Below are positions 13,432 to 23,000 of a DNA stretch of 64,000 nucleotides, one piece after another. The stretch covers positions 50,348,230 through 50,412,229 of the forward strand of contig CM051516.1 in NCBI GenBank assembly GCA_028015205.1, written 5' to 3'. The position numbers and the translations under genes were made by a program. This stretch comes from Mytilisepta virgata. Its lineage: Eukaryota > Mollusca > Bivalvia > Mytilida > Mytilidae. The notes beneath the pieces are model-generated. The model was not told the DNA's origin, made no database searches, and saw only the letters and a list, made by a program, of their open reading frames with translations. Within the stretch, counting starts at the first letter, position 1; each line of letters starts with the position of its first letter.

Positions 13432-13679
13432 TAATATTTCCCGTTTATACCGGCAATTTATTCGTAACCTGAAAATAGAAAATCGTCTTTTCAAATCTAA
13501 ACATTCATCTATACCTTTTCATCAGTTATGCCATGATTTTTTAGGTAAAAGAAGCCAATTCCTTCTAGAGCTTTACTCATCTCTTTCCCTAAATCCTGCA
13601 AATCGTTTGAGGACACACAGTCAGGATCCTTGATATGAAGTCCATATTTTTGAAAATCTATCACTGGTATTGATGCCAT
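1954..13679 (-). CDS. 2-oxoglutarate/Fe(II)-dependent dioxygenase, isopenicillin-N-synthase-like, 8 coding exons
   Basis: I rebuilt this gene by joining exons 13679-13515, 9737-9622, 8339-8279, 7741-7628, 3805-3706, 3205-3117, 2396-2286 and 2142-1954. Every intron is GT-AG and every phase matches, giving 314 residues, a usual length for the family. The N-terminal DIOX_N-type region starts MASIPVID and contains GFFYLKNHG. The catalytic jelly-roll half carries GEHSDY (iron ligands H and D), LFQD..GGLEV, the distal iron ligand in KHRV, and RQS, the 2-oxoglutarate-binding R-x-S. Family knowledge predicts a soluble oxygenase coupling 2-oxoglutarate decarboxylation to oxidation of a small molecule; the substrate cannot be read from sequence. 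The start is the first ATG, one base after a splice acceptor, so an upstream noncoding exon is required. The 3.8-kb intron 4 holds a dead retroelement. The first exon is duplicated at 29627-29790. A candidate poly(A) signal lies at 1780. Confidence 0.93.
2286..2396 (-). CDS. Dioxygenase coding exon 7
   Basis: A 111-bp phase-0 exon starting VKTRNSGYI and containing PIPGTVLVNIGDLMERWT, a hallmark strand-turn segment of this oxygenase class. The acceptor ends TTAG and the donor is GTAAAT. Confidence 0.95.
2397..3116 (-). other. Dioxygenase intron 6
   Basis: A 720-bp GT-AG intron. It is AT-rich, and I see no repeat family or coding content. Confidence 0.8.
3117..3205 (-). CDS. Dioxygenase coding exon 6 (metal-binding HxD)
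   Basis: An 89-bp exon carrying GQIGCGEHSDY and LFQDAVGGLE. H and D of EHSD are the first two iron ligands. The acceptor ACCAG at 3210-3206 is chosen because it restores phase with exon 5; an AG five bases inward would not. The donor is GTAAGT. Confidence 0.95.
3706..3805 (-). CDS. Dioxygenase coding exon 5 (residues 153-185)
   Basis: A 100-bp exon encoding SHKLIGQTGNMTQLRTLFYP, equivalent to the family HK..G..N...LR...YP segment. The acceptor is TCTGACAG and the donor GTAAAT. It leaves one base (G) that pairs with AT at the start of exon 6 to give Asp. Confidence 0.93.
4826..5070 (-). repeat. Tail repeat of the RT retroelement, copy i
   Basis: It contains AGTAAAGCCAAGAAATACCA, a stretch around ATGAACAACATGGACCCC, and AAACCGGGGGTAGGCTCAGG. 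The same order recurs at 8608-8703, 10173-10330, 16303-16490 and 32480-32665. Here it lies directly beyond the RT C-terminal fragment on the minus strand, so I infer it is the element's 3' tail. Confidence 0.7.
5089..6425 (-). pseudogene. Decayed retroelement reverse transcriptase with core deletion
   Basis: Minus-strand blocks match, in order, one RT family abundant in bivalves. An N-terminal block (6425-5895) has ILRDVLAKGPKYREP and YVVVPADKAHNNI. A middle block (5567-5430) has NKNGNSRYTCLVIG. A C-terminal block (5430-5089) has LYDKRDDFDFPIVNF and KFYGR. The segment that should carry the catalytic YxDD is missing, since the middle block runs straight into the C-terminal one. There are also frameshifts and an in-frame stop near 6400. 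Penelope-like membership is my tentative assignment from memory. It sits inside dioxygenase intron 4. Confidence 0.8.
6395..6560. repeat. CTCTGGTCAA motif cluster
   Basis: Several imperfect copies of AGCTCTGGTCAAGAA and its reverse lie just upstream of the RT relic. A related stretch occurs at 51300-51370, beginning near GATCAGTCAAGAAGGACAGC. Confidence 0.55.
6561..7627 (-). other. Remainder of dioxygenase intron 4
   Basis: AT-rich intronic DNA. Short open frames here show no family resemblance and no paired splice sites. Confidence 0.6.
7628..7741 (-). CDS. Dioxygenase coding exon 4 (residues 115-152)
   Basis: A 114-bp exon in phase 0 starting VWPTYP and ending IMCIGLNLK, matching the family helix with a cysteine and GL.L end. 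The acceptor is CTTTAG and the donor GTAATA. Confidence 0.93.
8279..8339 (-). CDS. Dioxygenase coding exon 3 (residues 95-114)
   Basis: A 61-bp exon encoding VNQERPFDYKEAYNIT, the conserved linker (ERP..YKEA) before the WP motif. The acceptor is TAATGTAG and the donor GTAAGC. It was found by requiring a one-base phase to complete the last codon of exon 2. Confidence 0.92.
8376..8800. repeat. Nested 26-bp tandem repeat block
   Basis: Five units of 26 bp (core AAAGGTAAATCTGAAGTAAA) run from 8407 to 8538, and two more from 8704 to 8759. A flanking stretch with TATAGCTTTGTTATTTATAT follows both (8539 and 8760). GACAGCTTGAAATG occurs at 8380 and 8580. The retroelement tail at 8608-8703 splits the array. 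It lies within dioxygenase intron 2. Confidence 0.85.
8608..8703 (-). repeat. Tail repeat of the RT retroelement, copy ii (partial)
   Basis: A partial copy beginning AGTAAAGTCAAGAAATACC and ending near AACAACGAAGACACG. It is inserted within the 26-bp tandem block. Confidence 0.7.
8883..8960 (+). repeat. tRNA-derived SINE head or tRNA pseudogene
   Basis: An A-box-like TGGTGAAGTGG (8892) and a B-box-like GGTTCGATTCC (8932) stand at tRNA spacing after GGGCGCC. The 3' acceptor strand does not pair with GGGCGCC, so this is not a functional tRNA gene. It probably heads a SINE. Confidence 0.55.
9622..9737 (-). CDS. Dioxygenase coding exon 2 (residues 56-94)
   Basis: It encodes IQELMNLAKEFFSLSLEEK through GYIGLERE, the DIOX_N segment that follows GFFYLKNHG in this family. 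The acceptor is CTTAAG and the donor GTAAGT. The exon is 116 bp and ends two bases into a codon, which exon 3 completes. Confidence 0.93.
10331..10866. mobile_element. 536-bp foldback or MITE-like insertion with TA duplication
   Basis: Other copies of the host tail read AGAGTAAGCA. Here that is split as AGAGTA ... TAAGCA, so TA is duplicated at 10329-10330 and 10867-10868. Inside, 10331-10379 is the reverse complement of 10442-10494 (AATCAGTCATGG versus CCATGACTGATT). The right end, AGAAATGTGAGAA, pairs with TTCTCACATTTCT at about 10491. No transposase frame is visible. Confidence 0.75.
10940..11205 (-). pseudogene. RT retroelement C-terminal fragment
   Basis: About 88 codons stay open: INFPFLSGNIPEAPAYGVY, then ISQLIRYSRA and KFYGRHHDLVDRY. 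This is the post-catalytic C-terminal domain of the same RT family as at 5089-6425. It begins abruptly at about 11205, consistent with 5' truncation. Confidence 0.82.
11206..12307. other. Dioxygenase intron 1, left of the duplication
   Basis: AT-rich intron sequence. I see no coding block or defined repeat. CTTAAGTTTCG at 12302-12312, at the duplication border, also occurs at 27871-27881. Confidence 0.6.
13040..13300. repeat. Tandem units with AAAGGGCAATAACTCC
   Basis: Two imperfect units of about 120 bp each carry AAAATGTTGTG and TTATCAGATAT. Copy 2 of the duplication keeps an extra stretch (28828-29136), including part of a third unit. The AGGGCAATAACTCC phrase is familiar from bivalve repeats. 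Confidence 0.6.
13515..13679 (-). CDS. Dioxygenase coding exon 1 (residues 1-55)
   Basis: It opens with ATG at 13679 and encodes the N-terminal IPVIDF and GIGFFYLKNHGITDEK motifs. The donor GTATAG lies at 13514-13509 and the exon ends in phase 0. A pyrimidine-rich acceptor ends one base before the ATG. It lies inside segmental duplication copy 1. Confidence 0.93.
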
Positions 13680-13961
13680 TCTAGAAAAATATATTAAAAC
13701 AACAAAAATGTATTTTTTATGCTGAAGAACTTTTATTATTAAATTTTTAAAATAATTTCTTAAGGTAGGAGGTGTCTAAATGACAGAATTTTATAAAATT
13801 TTGTATGCAACAGGAGCATGTTGAAAATGTTTTGATTTTATATTATGATTTCTCAAAATCCTGCTTACATTTTTTTTAAATGACATATCATTGCCATTGA
13901 AATTTTCTTTTTTATTGATACAAATTGTATTAAGGGTAATCAATTCTCATATACATTTTAC

Positions 13962-14011
13962 CTCCGTCCTAGCTAATAGATTTTGAATCTGAAGACGTAA
14001 ACGCTCACTGC
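13962..14011 (-). other. Candidate 5' UTR exon of the dioxygenase gene
   Basis: The coding exon begins directly after an acceptor, so a noncoding exon must lie upstream. The best local candidate ends with GGACGGAG and donor GTAAAATG at 13961-13954; its upstream limit is unknown. The sequence recurs in copy 2 from about 30073. Confidence 0.35.
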
Positions 14012-14525
14012 TGCAAAATAAGTCAACCGGGCAATCAAAAGGCGTGTGTTTAACTTTTTGTGACGAACTAAAATGAAGTGACTATTGGAATGGCTTCAAC
14101 ATATATCGCAGCTAGATTGGTATGTACATATGTATTTCTTTTTAGACTTCTTTCTCCCTTGTGATTCTAGCTAGAGTTTATATTGGCTACTAGTTCCTCT
14201 TTTTTTGGGGGGGGGGTTCATACGTAAGTGTTTGGCAAAAGGTTTGTTTCGAGATTGTTGTAGATCAAGTTTCTACTAAGCCGTGACCACTCATTGACAG
14301 TCCTTATACATCCTTTGCAGATGTCCATTGTTTTCATAGAAGCCGAAGGATTCTTTTCCATTTGACTTTTTATACTATTACCATTGAGGAACTCAGTCTC
14401 AATGAATGATAAACAACGCTATAATCAATTTATACCATTTTAAAAACTATAGCTACACGATTACAGGCGTGGACCCAAGAATACATCTTGTGGGGGAGGG
14501 GGTACAGTATTCCGCTGAGGTGTCT

Positions 14526-14930
14526 GGAAGCCGTATTTTATCGTTATTATTTTAAACGCAAAATAGTCGTCAACCAGTAGCATTAGTTCGTTATCTCTGG
14601 GGGATGACATATATATTGGCTGCCAATTGTGGAAAAGGAAAACATTCGAAAAATATGCCTCATAGACAACAACCCATCGAAAAACAATGTAAACAGAAGT
14701 CAGGGAAAACTGCAATTCAAATGATGCAACTGAATCAATTCATAGGTCCAGAGACAATGACAAGACTGACAAGACCAGTAAAACTAAGACAACATGACAC
14801 AAAACACTTAAAAACTTAAAATCCACAACACACAAAAATATAATATAATGAGCTACCCGGAGGCCGTATTTTTTCGTTATTATTTTAAACGCAAAATAGT
14901 CGTCAACCAGTAGCATTAGTTCGTTATCTC
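14526..14930. repeat. Pair of 72-bp direct repeats
   Basis: 14526-14597 and 14859-14930 match closely (shared AAAATAGTCGTCAACCAGTA) and bracket about 260 bp. The arrangement recurs in copy 2 near 30640-31108. It could be a small element with terminal direct repeats or a local duplication. Confidence 0.7.
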
Positions 14931-14942
14931 ATGACATGAGTT

Positions 14943-16302
14943 GTTTCGGCAAAAACTAAGCGCACAAACTAGAGGCTCCAGGGAGCATGAGCGCTCACCT
15001 GGCAACAAGTCTGACAGCATGGAAATAGTTGTGTTGATCATCCAATCGGAGTCAGAGGTATATAGTTTGTAAATGTCAATAATTACTTCATTCCTGTTAA
15101 GTCTGATAAAAACATGTCTTAATTGTAGTTCCAAATTCATATCCTATAGGGTTTCAATGGAAACTTTGAGCGACCGTAGACGCAACATGAGTCGCCGGGT
15201 CCGAACCAACGCTGAATCATTTGTAGAGAAGTCAGGCGAAAACTACAATTCAGATGATACACTGTATCAAAACTAATTTGTAGCTAATACATGTATACCC
15301 CACTCCATTCCTTCATAGCTGGGGTATAAAAATACATATATACATGTATCTGTACTAATATTTCAATCAGAAGGAATTATAGAAATTTGTGTTCTAATAT
15401 ACCATGTACTTACTTTTAAAATTTCTTCTGTATGTTTAATATATGCAGAGTGTTCACATAACAGGACAAGGTCGTTATCTTTCAATGAGATGCAACTTAA
15501 TATGGGACTTTTTATTTGTTATCAGGTTATCAAAACCTACTTATTGACGATGGTGCATAGGTGACATATAAAAATACACTTTTGAAATATGTATAACTGT
15601 CATGGCTGTATAGTTTTATTTTAAAAATTTGCGCTATACAATAATACACTTTTCAAATGAATGAGAATAGAAGAGTTTGTTAAGATCAGTGCTATATGTT
15701 AATTGAGATTTATTGTTGAGCCTGATGTTGTATATGTTGTTGATATTGTTGTTAATACAGTATGAAATATTATAATCGACATATTCATACAAACAAGGAC
15801 TGTTCGATAATACAAGGATTCCAATTTTGTAACCAGGATTCCCTGAGTGAGACGTTACCAGTATTTAGTATTGGATAATACTGAGAAAAAGGCGTCATTT
15901 GGTATGTTCTGTCAATTCAAGTGTCATTTGGATTTATTGTCAATGTGTTGGGTCATTCTGATGCGTCAGTGATACATCCCATCAGATAAACACATACTGC
16001 ACATATAAAAACCACAAAGGACACAAACGACAGTAGCCGTCTCCCCCTTTCACCCCCCTTTTTCTATCGTTACATATGTTTATTTTTTTTTAACTATCGG
16101 TATTTACAGACCTACATTGTTAGAATTCTGATAACATGGGGGTGAATTTCTACCCTATCGCAATATGAATGAATACATAACATATCAACATTTGACGTCT
16201 GCAAATCTTAATGCCAATTATGTGTAAAATGATTCTTTTGTTTTACCGAAATGCATTGCAACATAATATACAAAAGGTTTTAAAAACCCATTCCCTGTCA
16301 TT
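14943..16302. other. Noncoding stretch in copy 1
   Basis: It holds a fragment with GCGCTCACCTGGCAAC near 14990, like the bivalve element at 40593. A phrase near 15230 resembles 14696-14735 (AAAACTACAATTCA). Short open frames (14916-15140, 15073-15276) are shared with copy 2 only because the copies are nearly identical. Confidence 0.5.
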
Positions 16303-16490
16303 TAAGTAAAGTCAAGAAATACCAAAGGGATATTCGAAGGAGAGAAAAATCGTAACAACTGACAAACTCCGCAGAACAACGAAGACAAGACCAAAACAAT
16401 ACATGCACTACAATTAAAACTAAAATCATATGAACAACATGGACCCCACCAAAAAACCGGGGGTAGACTCAGGTGCTCCGGAAGAGTAAG
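16303..16490 (-). repeat. Tail repeat of the RT retroelement, copy iii
   Basis: AGTAAAGTCAAGAAATACC through CAGGTGCTCCGGAAGAGTAA. No RT coding part is attached, so it is a truncated insertion. It predates the duplication, since 32480-32665 is its twin. Confidence 0.75.
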
Positions 16491-16762
16491 CAGTTATTAA
16501 TTAAATAACTACAATTATATACTTTGAGGTAACAGTAAAAAAAAATTAAATATATGGAAATTATTATTCTATTTCTATTTTAAAGTACCCTGTAACTTGG
16601 TATCAAGGTTATATAATCCCCCCTTTCTTATTTTTGCTTTTATAAATATCTTGCATCAGTTTTTGAAAAGTGTATAATTGTATACTTAATAACCTAAATT
16701 CACTATGCAATTATACAGTTTTTGAAAAGTGTATAATTGTAAACATTTTTCTTTATTTGTTT

Positions 16763-17338
16763 ACGGAAGTGACGTCAGTCACGTGCCTATGCGTAGTCAA
16801 AATCGGAAGTGTTATGCGCGCATGTACAACCGGAAGTAGTGAGTTTTCCCAGTATTTTTACATTGTTTGTTTACAGAAGTGAGGTCAGTCACGTGCTAGG
16901 AACAGGATGTGTCGTCTGCGCATGTGTTTTTGAAAAACTGTCTATGATCTCTTTCTCCAAGGGATCTTCGGAAGGTGTCGTAATCCTTGGTTACTGAACG
17001 ACATATCTGGGTCTATAATCATCGTGTATATTCATATAACCATAAAGAGACTGATCGTATAATTTCAATCGCTCCTCGGTCTGTAGATCATCACGTTCCA
17101 AGATATCGTGCATCTTTCTATCTCAGGTATCCGGCACCACCTCCGCAAACCACTTTAGGGTACTTCCGGTATCGATCACGCATGCGCAGACGACACGTCC
17201 GTGTCCAGGCGCGGGACTTACGTCACTTCAATCAACAAATACAAATGACGGGAAAACACATCACTTTCGGTAACACATGCGCGCAAACCAGTTCCGGCTC
17301 CGGTCACGTGATTTGTTGTTCCGGTGACGTCATTTCCC
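16763..17338. promoter_or_regulatory. CpG-rich inverted repeat dense in CRE, E-box, ETS and NRF1-like motifs (copy 1)
   Basis: In AT-rich surroundings this block holds GTGACGTCA and TGACGTCA (CRE-like), CACGTG (E-box), several CCGGAAGT (ETS-like) and TGCGCATGTG / GCATGCGCAG (NRF1-like). The left half resembles the reverse complement of the right half: GTGTCGTCTGCGCATG near 16906 against CGCATGCGCAGACGACAC near 17180, and GGAAGTGACGTCA near 16765 against TGACGTCATTTCC near 17325. It could be a duplicated promoter core or a foldback element that carries promoter motifs. The 121-codon frame at 16987-17352 is broken in copy 2, so it is probably not coding. Confidence 0.6.
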
Positions 17339-18019
17339 TCCCCATGACGTAATATCCGACACCACCTCGCACCACTTCCTCAAATACTAATGAAAACCTA
17401 TGTACTGAAATAATAAATACTATTTGATGATATAAATAATTCAGTTAAATTCAAAGTGTTATTGCCATATAATACAACTTGTTTGTTAAAATAAATACTC
17501 CTATTACACTATGTCAAATGCCACAACGTGGAACGATGATGGCGCAGATTAGAAACGCGATAAAGTTGGGTTACTTGTTCGAACAAAACAAATCATTAAA
17601 CGGAACACTATGGTTATACAGAAAAACGTTCAACCCAGATGCATGCACAAATTGTTCTAGAAATTATTCACACTCCCATACTATCTTGTCAAAATCCAAA
17701 AGCACCGACATGTTATACACGATTGCGTCTTAACTTTGAGCAGTTTATTTGTGTCGTGCGTCTTTGTTATATAGTGTGTTGTTAAATCACTGTGTATTTT
17801 GGGAGGGGGTTAAACCAGCAATTAATTTATGCATTGTTAAATGGTTCTATAGCCACGCGCTCTTTTTGTTAGAAGTCATGTTTTGATAAACCTGCACACT
17901 GGAGTCTGCCGTTACACAATATATTTCATAGTTGTCGTTTGAATATGTAACTGCTTTAAAGTTTTAGAAAGGACTTGACATATTTTCAGACTTGACACTT
18001 AACTGGCAGTGTGATGGGT

Positions 18020-18345
18020 GCCGTTAACAGAGCAAGACATGCTTACCCTTCCGGAGCACCTGATGTCACTCCCTGTTTTTTAATGTGAGTTCACATTAGT
18101 AGTGCTTTAGTTTCTGTGTTGTTTTGTTTGTTGGTTTGTTATACGTTTTTTATTCTTTGGTTGTACATATACATGCATCCTTGTGGCGTTTGTTTGTTAT
18201 GTTCCACTCTCCTGGCTTTGTCTTTTCCTTGGACTTTGAATTTGTGGACTTTTCCCACTGTTTTGTCGCTTCGGTATTCTTTTGCCGATATTTATACCTA
18301 CGTGTTCATAATTTGGGTCTTTATTGATACTTCACTACCCTGAAT
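18020..18345 (+). repeat. RT retroelement 3' region, opposite orientation (copy 1)
   Basis: GCTTACCCTTCCGGAGCACC is the reverse complement of the end of the tail repeats and also occurs at 48180. A T-rich stretch follows. The small overlapping frames here are element remnants. Confidence 0.55.
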
Positions 18346-18654
18346 GTTGCATGTTGTCACGTTCTAAAGGATTTAAATGGCAAAGAATTTACTTCCACCA
18401 CCTACTCTTTCTCTTGAAGGATAATTTCCGAAATATTTAGTATTGCTACTGGACTAGACGCAAAGGAGTAATGTGAAACTGGTCTAGTTTTGATCGAATT
18501 GTTCCATATATTTGTGTCGAATGAACCCGAAGAACAGGAAAATAACAAGAAAGTTCTAAACAATTTTGAGAAACACTGTATTCTGTGTTAGAGAGACACG
18601 TTTTTAATACTCTGAAATAAGGACCCCCAGAGAAAATAGACACATTATTGAAAC

Positions 18655-19036
18655 ACATGGATGATGCTGAACGAGCCATTACGTGAGCTTCCTGAGAGAA
18701 ATGTTGATTGGCAGTTGGAGAATAGTCATCAAAAATTGTTTCTCAAATTGAAGAAGGCTCTTTCCGAGGAATCTGTATTAAGTTTTTTGACATTAACAGA
18801 TATAACACTATCAGAAGATCCTTCTAGATCACTACATAAAGCCAAAACGAACTATGCTCAAATAGAAAATGGGCTCCTTGCCGTTGTGTTTAAGTGTTTA
18901 AGATTTCACCAATTTATATGTACAAACCAATGTAATGCTTGTTACGGAAATCTTTACCGTCTGCGTCTGTCTGCAAAGATACAGAGAATAATACTAAAAG
19001 TGCAAAAATACGACTTAGATGAGAGACACAAACCTT
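18655..19036 (+). pseudogene. Ty3/gypsy RT-RNase H fragment, internally deleted (copy 1)
   Basis: A 125-codon plus frame resembles the junction of reverse transcriptase and RNase H in Ty3/gypsy pol: LRELPERNVDWQ, a LSEDPSRS stretch, YAQIENGLLAVVF, FHQFI and LKVQKYDLD. The spacing between these blocks is far shorter than in intact pol, and RNase H segments are missing, so it is a dead relic. No LTRs or gag are visible. The twin is at 34840-35221. Confidence 0.75.
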
Positions 19037-19974
19037 AAAGGAACTTTATGTAGCAGATACGCTTAGTGGACCCGCAAATCCGATAGTTGTAAATTAAAAG
19101 TCCCAGTTTCAGGCATTTACCAGTTACTGATGAGACAATCCATAAAATTGTTGAAACCACATGGGATGTATAACTGTTAACATTGAAACAAGCAATGCAA
19201 TCGGGTTGGCCTAACAAAAAGTCTGATTTTTTAATAATTTGAATTTCGTACAACACGTCAAGATCTCGTGTTTAAAGGTAAACGCATTGTAATACCAAAG
19301 TCTCTTCGAACGGAAGTTAAACTGTTTTTATATTCTTATCCAATTGGTAATCATTCTCTTGGTAATCATTCTCTTCAGAGGTCTTGCTTGAGAGAATACG
19401 TTGTGTTTATACCCTTTAATCCTCATTGTTACATGAGAGTGTGACATTATTTGTGCAGACATAGAGCTTTTGTTGGCGTTTCGCGGGCAAAATATTTCAC
19501 CCTTATCATAATCTTGTTCTAGGCAAAAACAAAATTTGAACTTTGAAACTAACGAATACGTGTATTTCTTTGTATTTTATTTTTATTTATTTTTTTTTTG
19601 TTTTGTTTGTTTGTTTGTTTGTTTCTGTTTGATTATTGAGGGGTTTTTTTTGTTTTTGTTTTTCTTCGGTTTTCTTTTGTTTTCTTTTCTTTTTTGAGGT
19701 GGGGGGGGGGGGGTATCAAAAATACAAAATTTGCAATTGCGTATTGCAAAGGGCATCCATTTTTGTGTAAATTTCTATATGTATTATTCAACCGAATCTT
19801 GGTTCATTTAAACCGTGTCTTTACATATGATCCACTTGAAAAAGCAATTATTTTTAATAGTAAAAAATGAGTAATTAAGTTAACAATGGGTTAAAATTTT
19901 GTATGAAAATCAAAATTATTAAATAACAAGAATAATTCCTTAAACTGTGCATAAAATGTCATCAAATCATGTCT

Positions 19975-20073
19975 TTACTGATCAATTCCCATCTTGTCGA
20001 GCTCTCTTGCTTCCTGACAAAGGGCACAGGGACCACAAAAGATCGTTGCCATCAAGTCTCTGAAGAGAGTACC
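19975..20073 (-). CDS. PLAC8 gene 1, coding exon 3, with stop
   Basis: 99 bp encoding GTLFRDLMAT, FCGPCALCQEARELD and a TAA stop. The acceptor is TTTTTAG. Confidence 0.94.
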   Translation of the reverse strand, partial: GTLFRDLMATIFCGPCALCQEARELDKMGIDQ

Positions 20074-23000
20074 CTAAAAACGAAAAAATAAGTATACGAA
20101 AGTTGTTAAATGATTGTTTACCGTCATAAATCGGTTTTAAGTACATTTAAGTTTGATAATGAACATTTGAAATGTTAACTTTGAAAAGTCAAAAATATTT
20201 TAATTAAATAAATGGACCTGTACACGCAAATCCATGTTAAGATAAAAACACAAAGTTTTCATCGTTTTCTTTTTTGTGAGTGCGTCTGTATTTTTACTGC
20301 AAAATTCCACCATCAGTATTCAATCTAAATATGTGACTTACACGTATTCCTCCGGCAGTTCTGATTTTAGTTCTAATTCCTGAATGGGTTCCTGGACACC
20401 AACACTGTTCACCAACACGGCGTGACAACATGCACATCGCCCAAGGACAGCAGCAGAATGTAAAGAAACCTACAGAAAATTGTTATAGTTATTTAGATAG
20501 CATGACTTAAATGCACAAGAATAGCTAAGAAGGATTCGGAAGGAAAAACTTCCTAAAGTAAATAAATAGGAAAAACTGTTAGATCCCCTAACATAATGAA
20601 AAATGATGATATAAGCTACTAGAATTTTCCATATTAAACCTTTTCGCATTCGATCCCTTGTATTAAATATACTTTGATACCGATTTACGACACATCAGTT
20701 GTGCTCAAGGTCTAAATGTTGAAAACCAAAACAATAATCCAAAACGTTAATTTGACATGTTATATTATACAGTTATTTAATGTGTAGCCAGGCGATAGTT
20801 TCCCCAAGGTACTGGGAACAGCTTAGTTTTCTATTGCCCGAAGCCAACGGCTTAGGGCAATAGAACAGTGGATCTGTTCCCAATACCGAGTGTAAACGTT
20901 TCTGGTCTATTGCCGGGCTACACATTCAATAACTGTTTTATTACCTAATACTAGTTTTGGGATGCACATTTTTGTATTTTCAAAGTTTTGGGATAGAGAG
21001 ATAAGAATAAAGTAATTAAATTGTATGTTCAAAACAGTTAACAATAGCAAATAATTATATGTTTTTCATATGACTTAATTCCATTAATGGGAATGAATAT
21101 GGATTTCATAAACATATTGTTGGTTTGTTTTATCTGCTAAAACGGTCGATGTTTTATCTTTCACGTGTCTAGTTATAGCGGTCAATAGAACGCTACACCG
21201 AGCAATGAATATTCATGATGCGTATTTGTCCAATCATAAATCGGGTCAAAAGGTCGCGGGCAATAGAACGTACGTCGTTCTATTGCCCGATGGAAAAATT
21301 AAAAGTGAAATATGGTTAAAACCTAAATATGCCCAGTCGAGAGGTAATTAATATAGTATTTGGTAATAAAACAACATATAAACTTCTAAAATTACTTCCG
21401 GGTCATAAATATTGAGGCTTTTGTTTGAGATGGTTAAATTAATACATATCATTAAAAGATAAGAATGAAGTCAGTATTAGTATTACATGGAATACAAATA
21501 AGTTAACTGATCAAAGTAAGCTAAAAGTAAACCAACAGTAACAAAACAAATGTAAAGGGTCAACCAAAATAGATCGATAAGGACAGTCATGACAGTAGAG
21601 AAGAAGGAGAATAATGAAATATAGACAGAAACACACCATAAAAATCATTTCTTTTTAAATGGATGTGAAGAACGGATCGAAAATAAAAATTCAAAACTGA
21701 AAAAAATGTTTACTAACTGATAAATTTTCATGTCGCATGAATCATATTTATTCGAAATGTTGTGACACAGTTAAAACAATTACATCGTACATGTATGTAA
21801 TATCTACATGCATACAATGTCTCATGGATAGAGTTAAACGTGGAAATTCAGGAAAATAAGAAGATCGTATATTTTAGTAGTAATCTAAAACTATTGAACA
21901 GCTTATTTGAATGCCAAAAGATAGAGCTTACAAAAGTTACGAAGAAATTAGTCTTTTCTATATCTAAAACTTGACTAAATGTAATATTAAGTGAAAAAGA
22001 AATATGAGTTATTTATTAAGTTGAATCATTCAAATGAAAATCAATAGCTACTAGTGACCACCTTGATAATTTTAAGTATCTTCAAAGAATGTAGAAAATC
22101 AAAGACCATTATCTTTATTAGGTTATTGAACTCCTGTACATGTTCATATTTCCAAGAAACCGAATTTCTACTAAAGTTTAAACACTTAAATTTTACCATA
22201 TTGATGGTCTGAGGTATTTAATATATTAAAACAATAAATTATATCTTATTGTGATAACATATATGACTTATTTATTTGTTTCGTTTTATCTTTATATAAT
22301 CTCTAGAGTAACACCAGATCAGGTTTTAGTGTCTGAATACGTGTGTGACTTTCCTATATAAATTGTGACATTAGTCCCTGATTGTCGTGAATAGTTTTTT
22401 TTTTACATTATAACCCCCCCCCCCCAAACCGTTTTTTTTTTTTTTTTTTTTTTTGGTGGGGGGGGGTCGTCTGAGTTGGTGTTCTTAGTCAGCTCATCTA
22501 GGTTCACCGTTCCGGCTTCTTTTTCGATAATGTTGGTCTTAAGGATGCTCGCTGGTCATGTTTTGGTCTTTTTGTCAGATTTTCGGAATCCTCGGGTTTT
22601 ATCCATTTCTTAAACATTAAATTTTTTGCCAATGAACCCCCACTTTTTCGTTCATAATTCAATCATATATACCTTAAAATGGTATTTGACAAAATTTTAT
22701 GAAATCCTTTTTATTTTTTCATACATTTTTGAGTCTGAAGTTGCCAATGCAAAGACAATGAAAAATCCAGAGAAATCCTATTTCCTGCAAATTTTCAAGG
22801 CTTTATAGCTCTAAAATGAGCACATAAACCTATATTTTTTCTTGCTTATTTGTTTACTATTCATATGTTCTCTCAGACTAAAACACCTATTTCAAATCCT
22901 ATTTATTTCCTATTAGACCAGCGATCATCCTTAGGCTCATTAACAAAATAAATAAGGTTCCGTTTATTAGAATTTACGCCATTTTGATACAATTGGCTTT

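Noticed and set aside
16987..17352. 121-codon plus-strand frame in the CpG-rich block
   Set aside because: The duplicate at 33171-33494 is frameshifted and shorter, and the frame overlaps an inverted repeat; codon content looks incidental.
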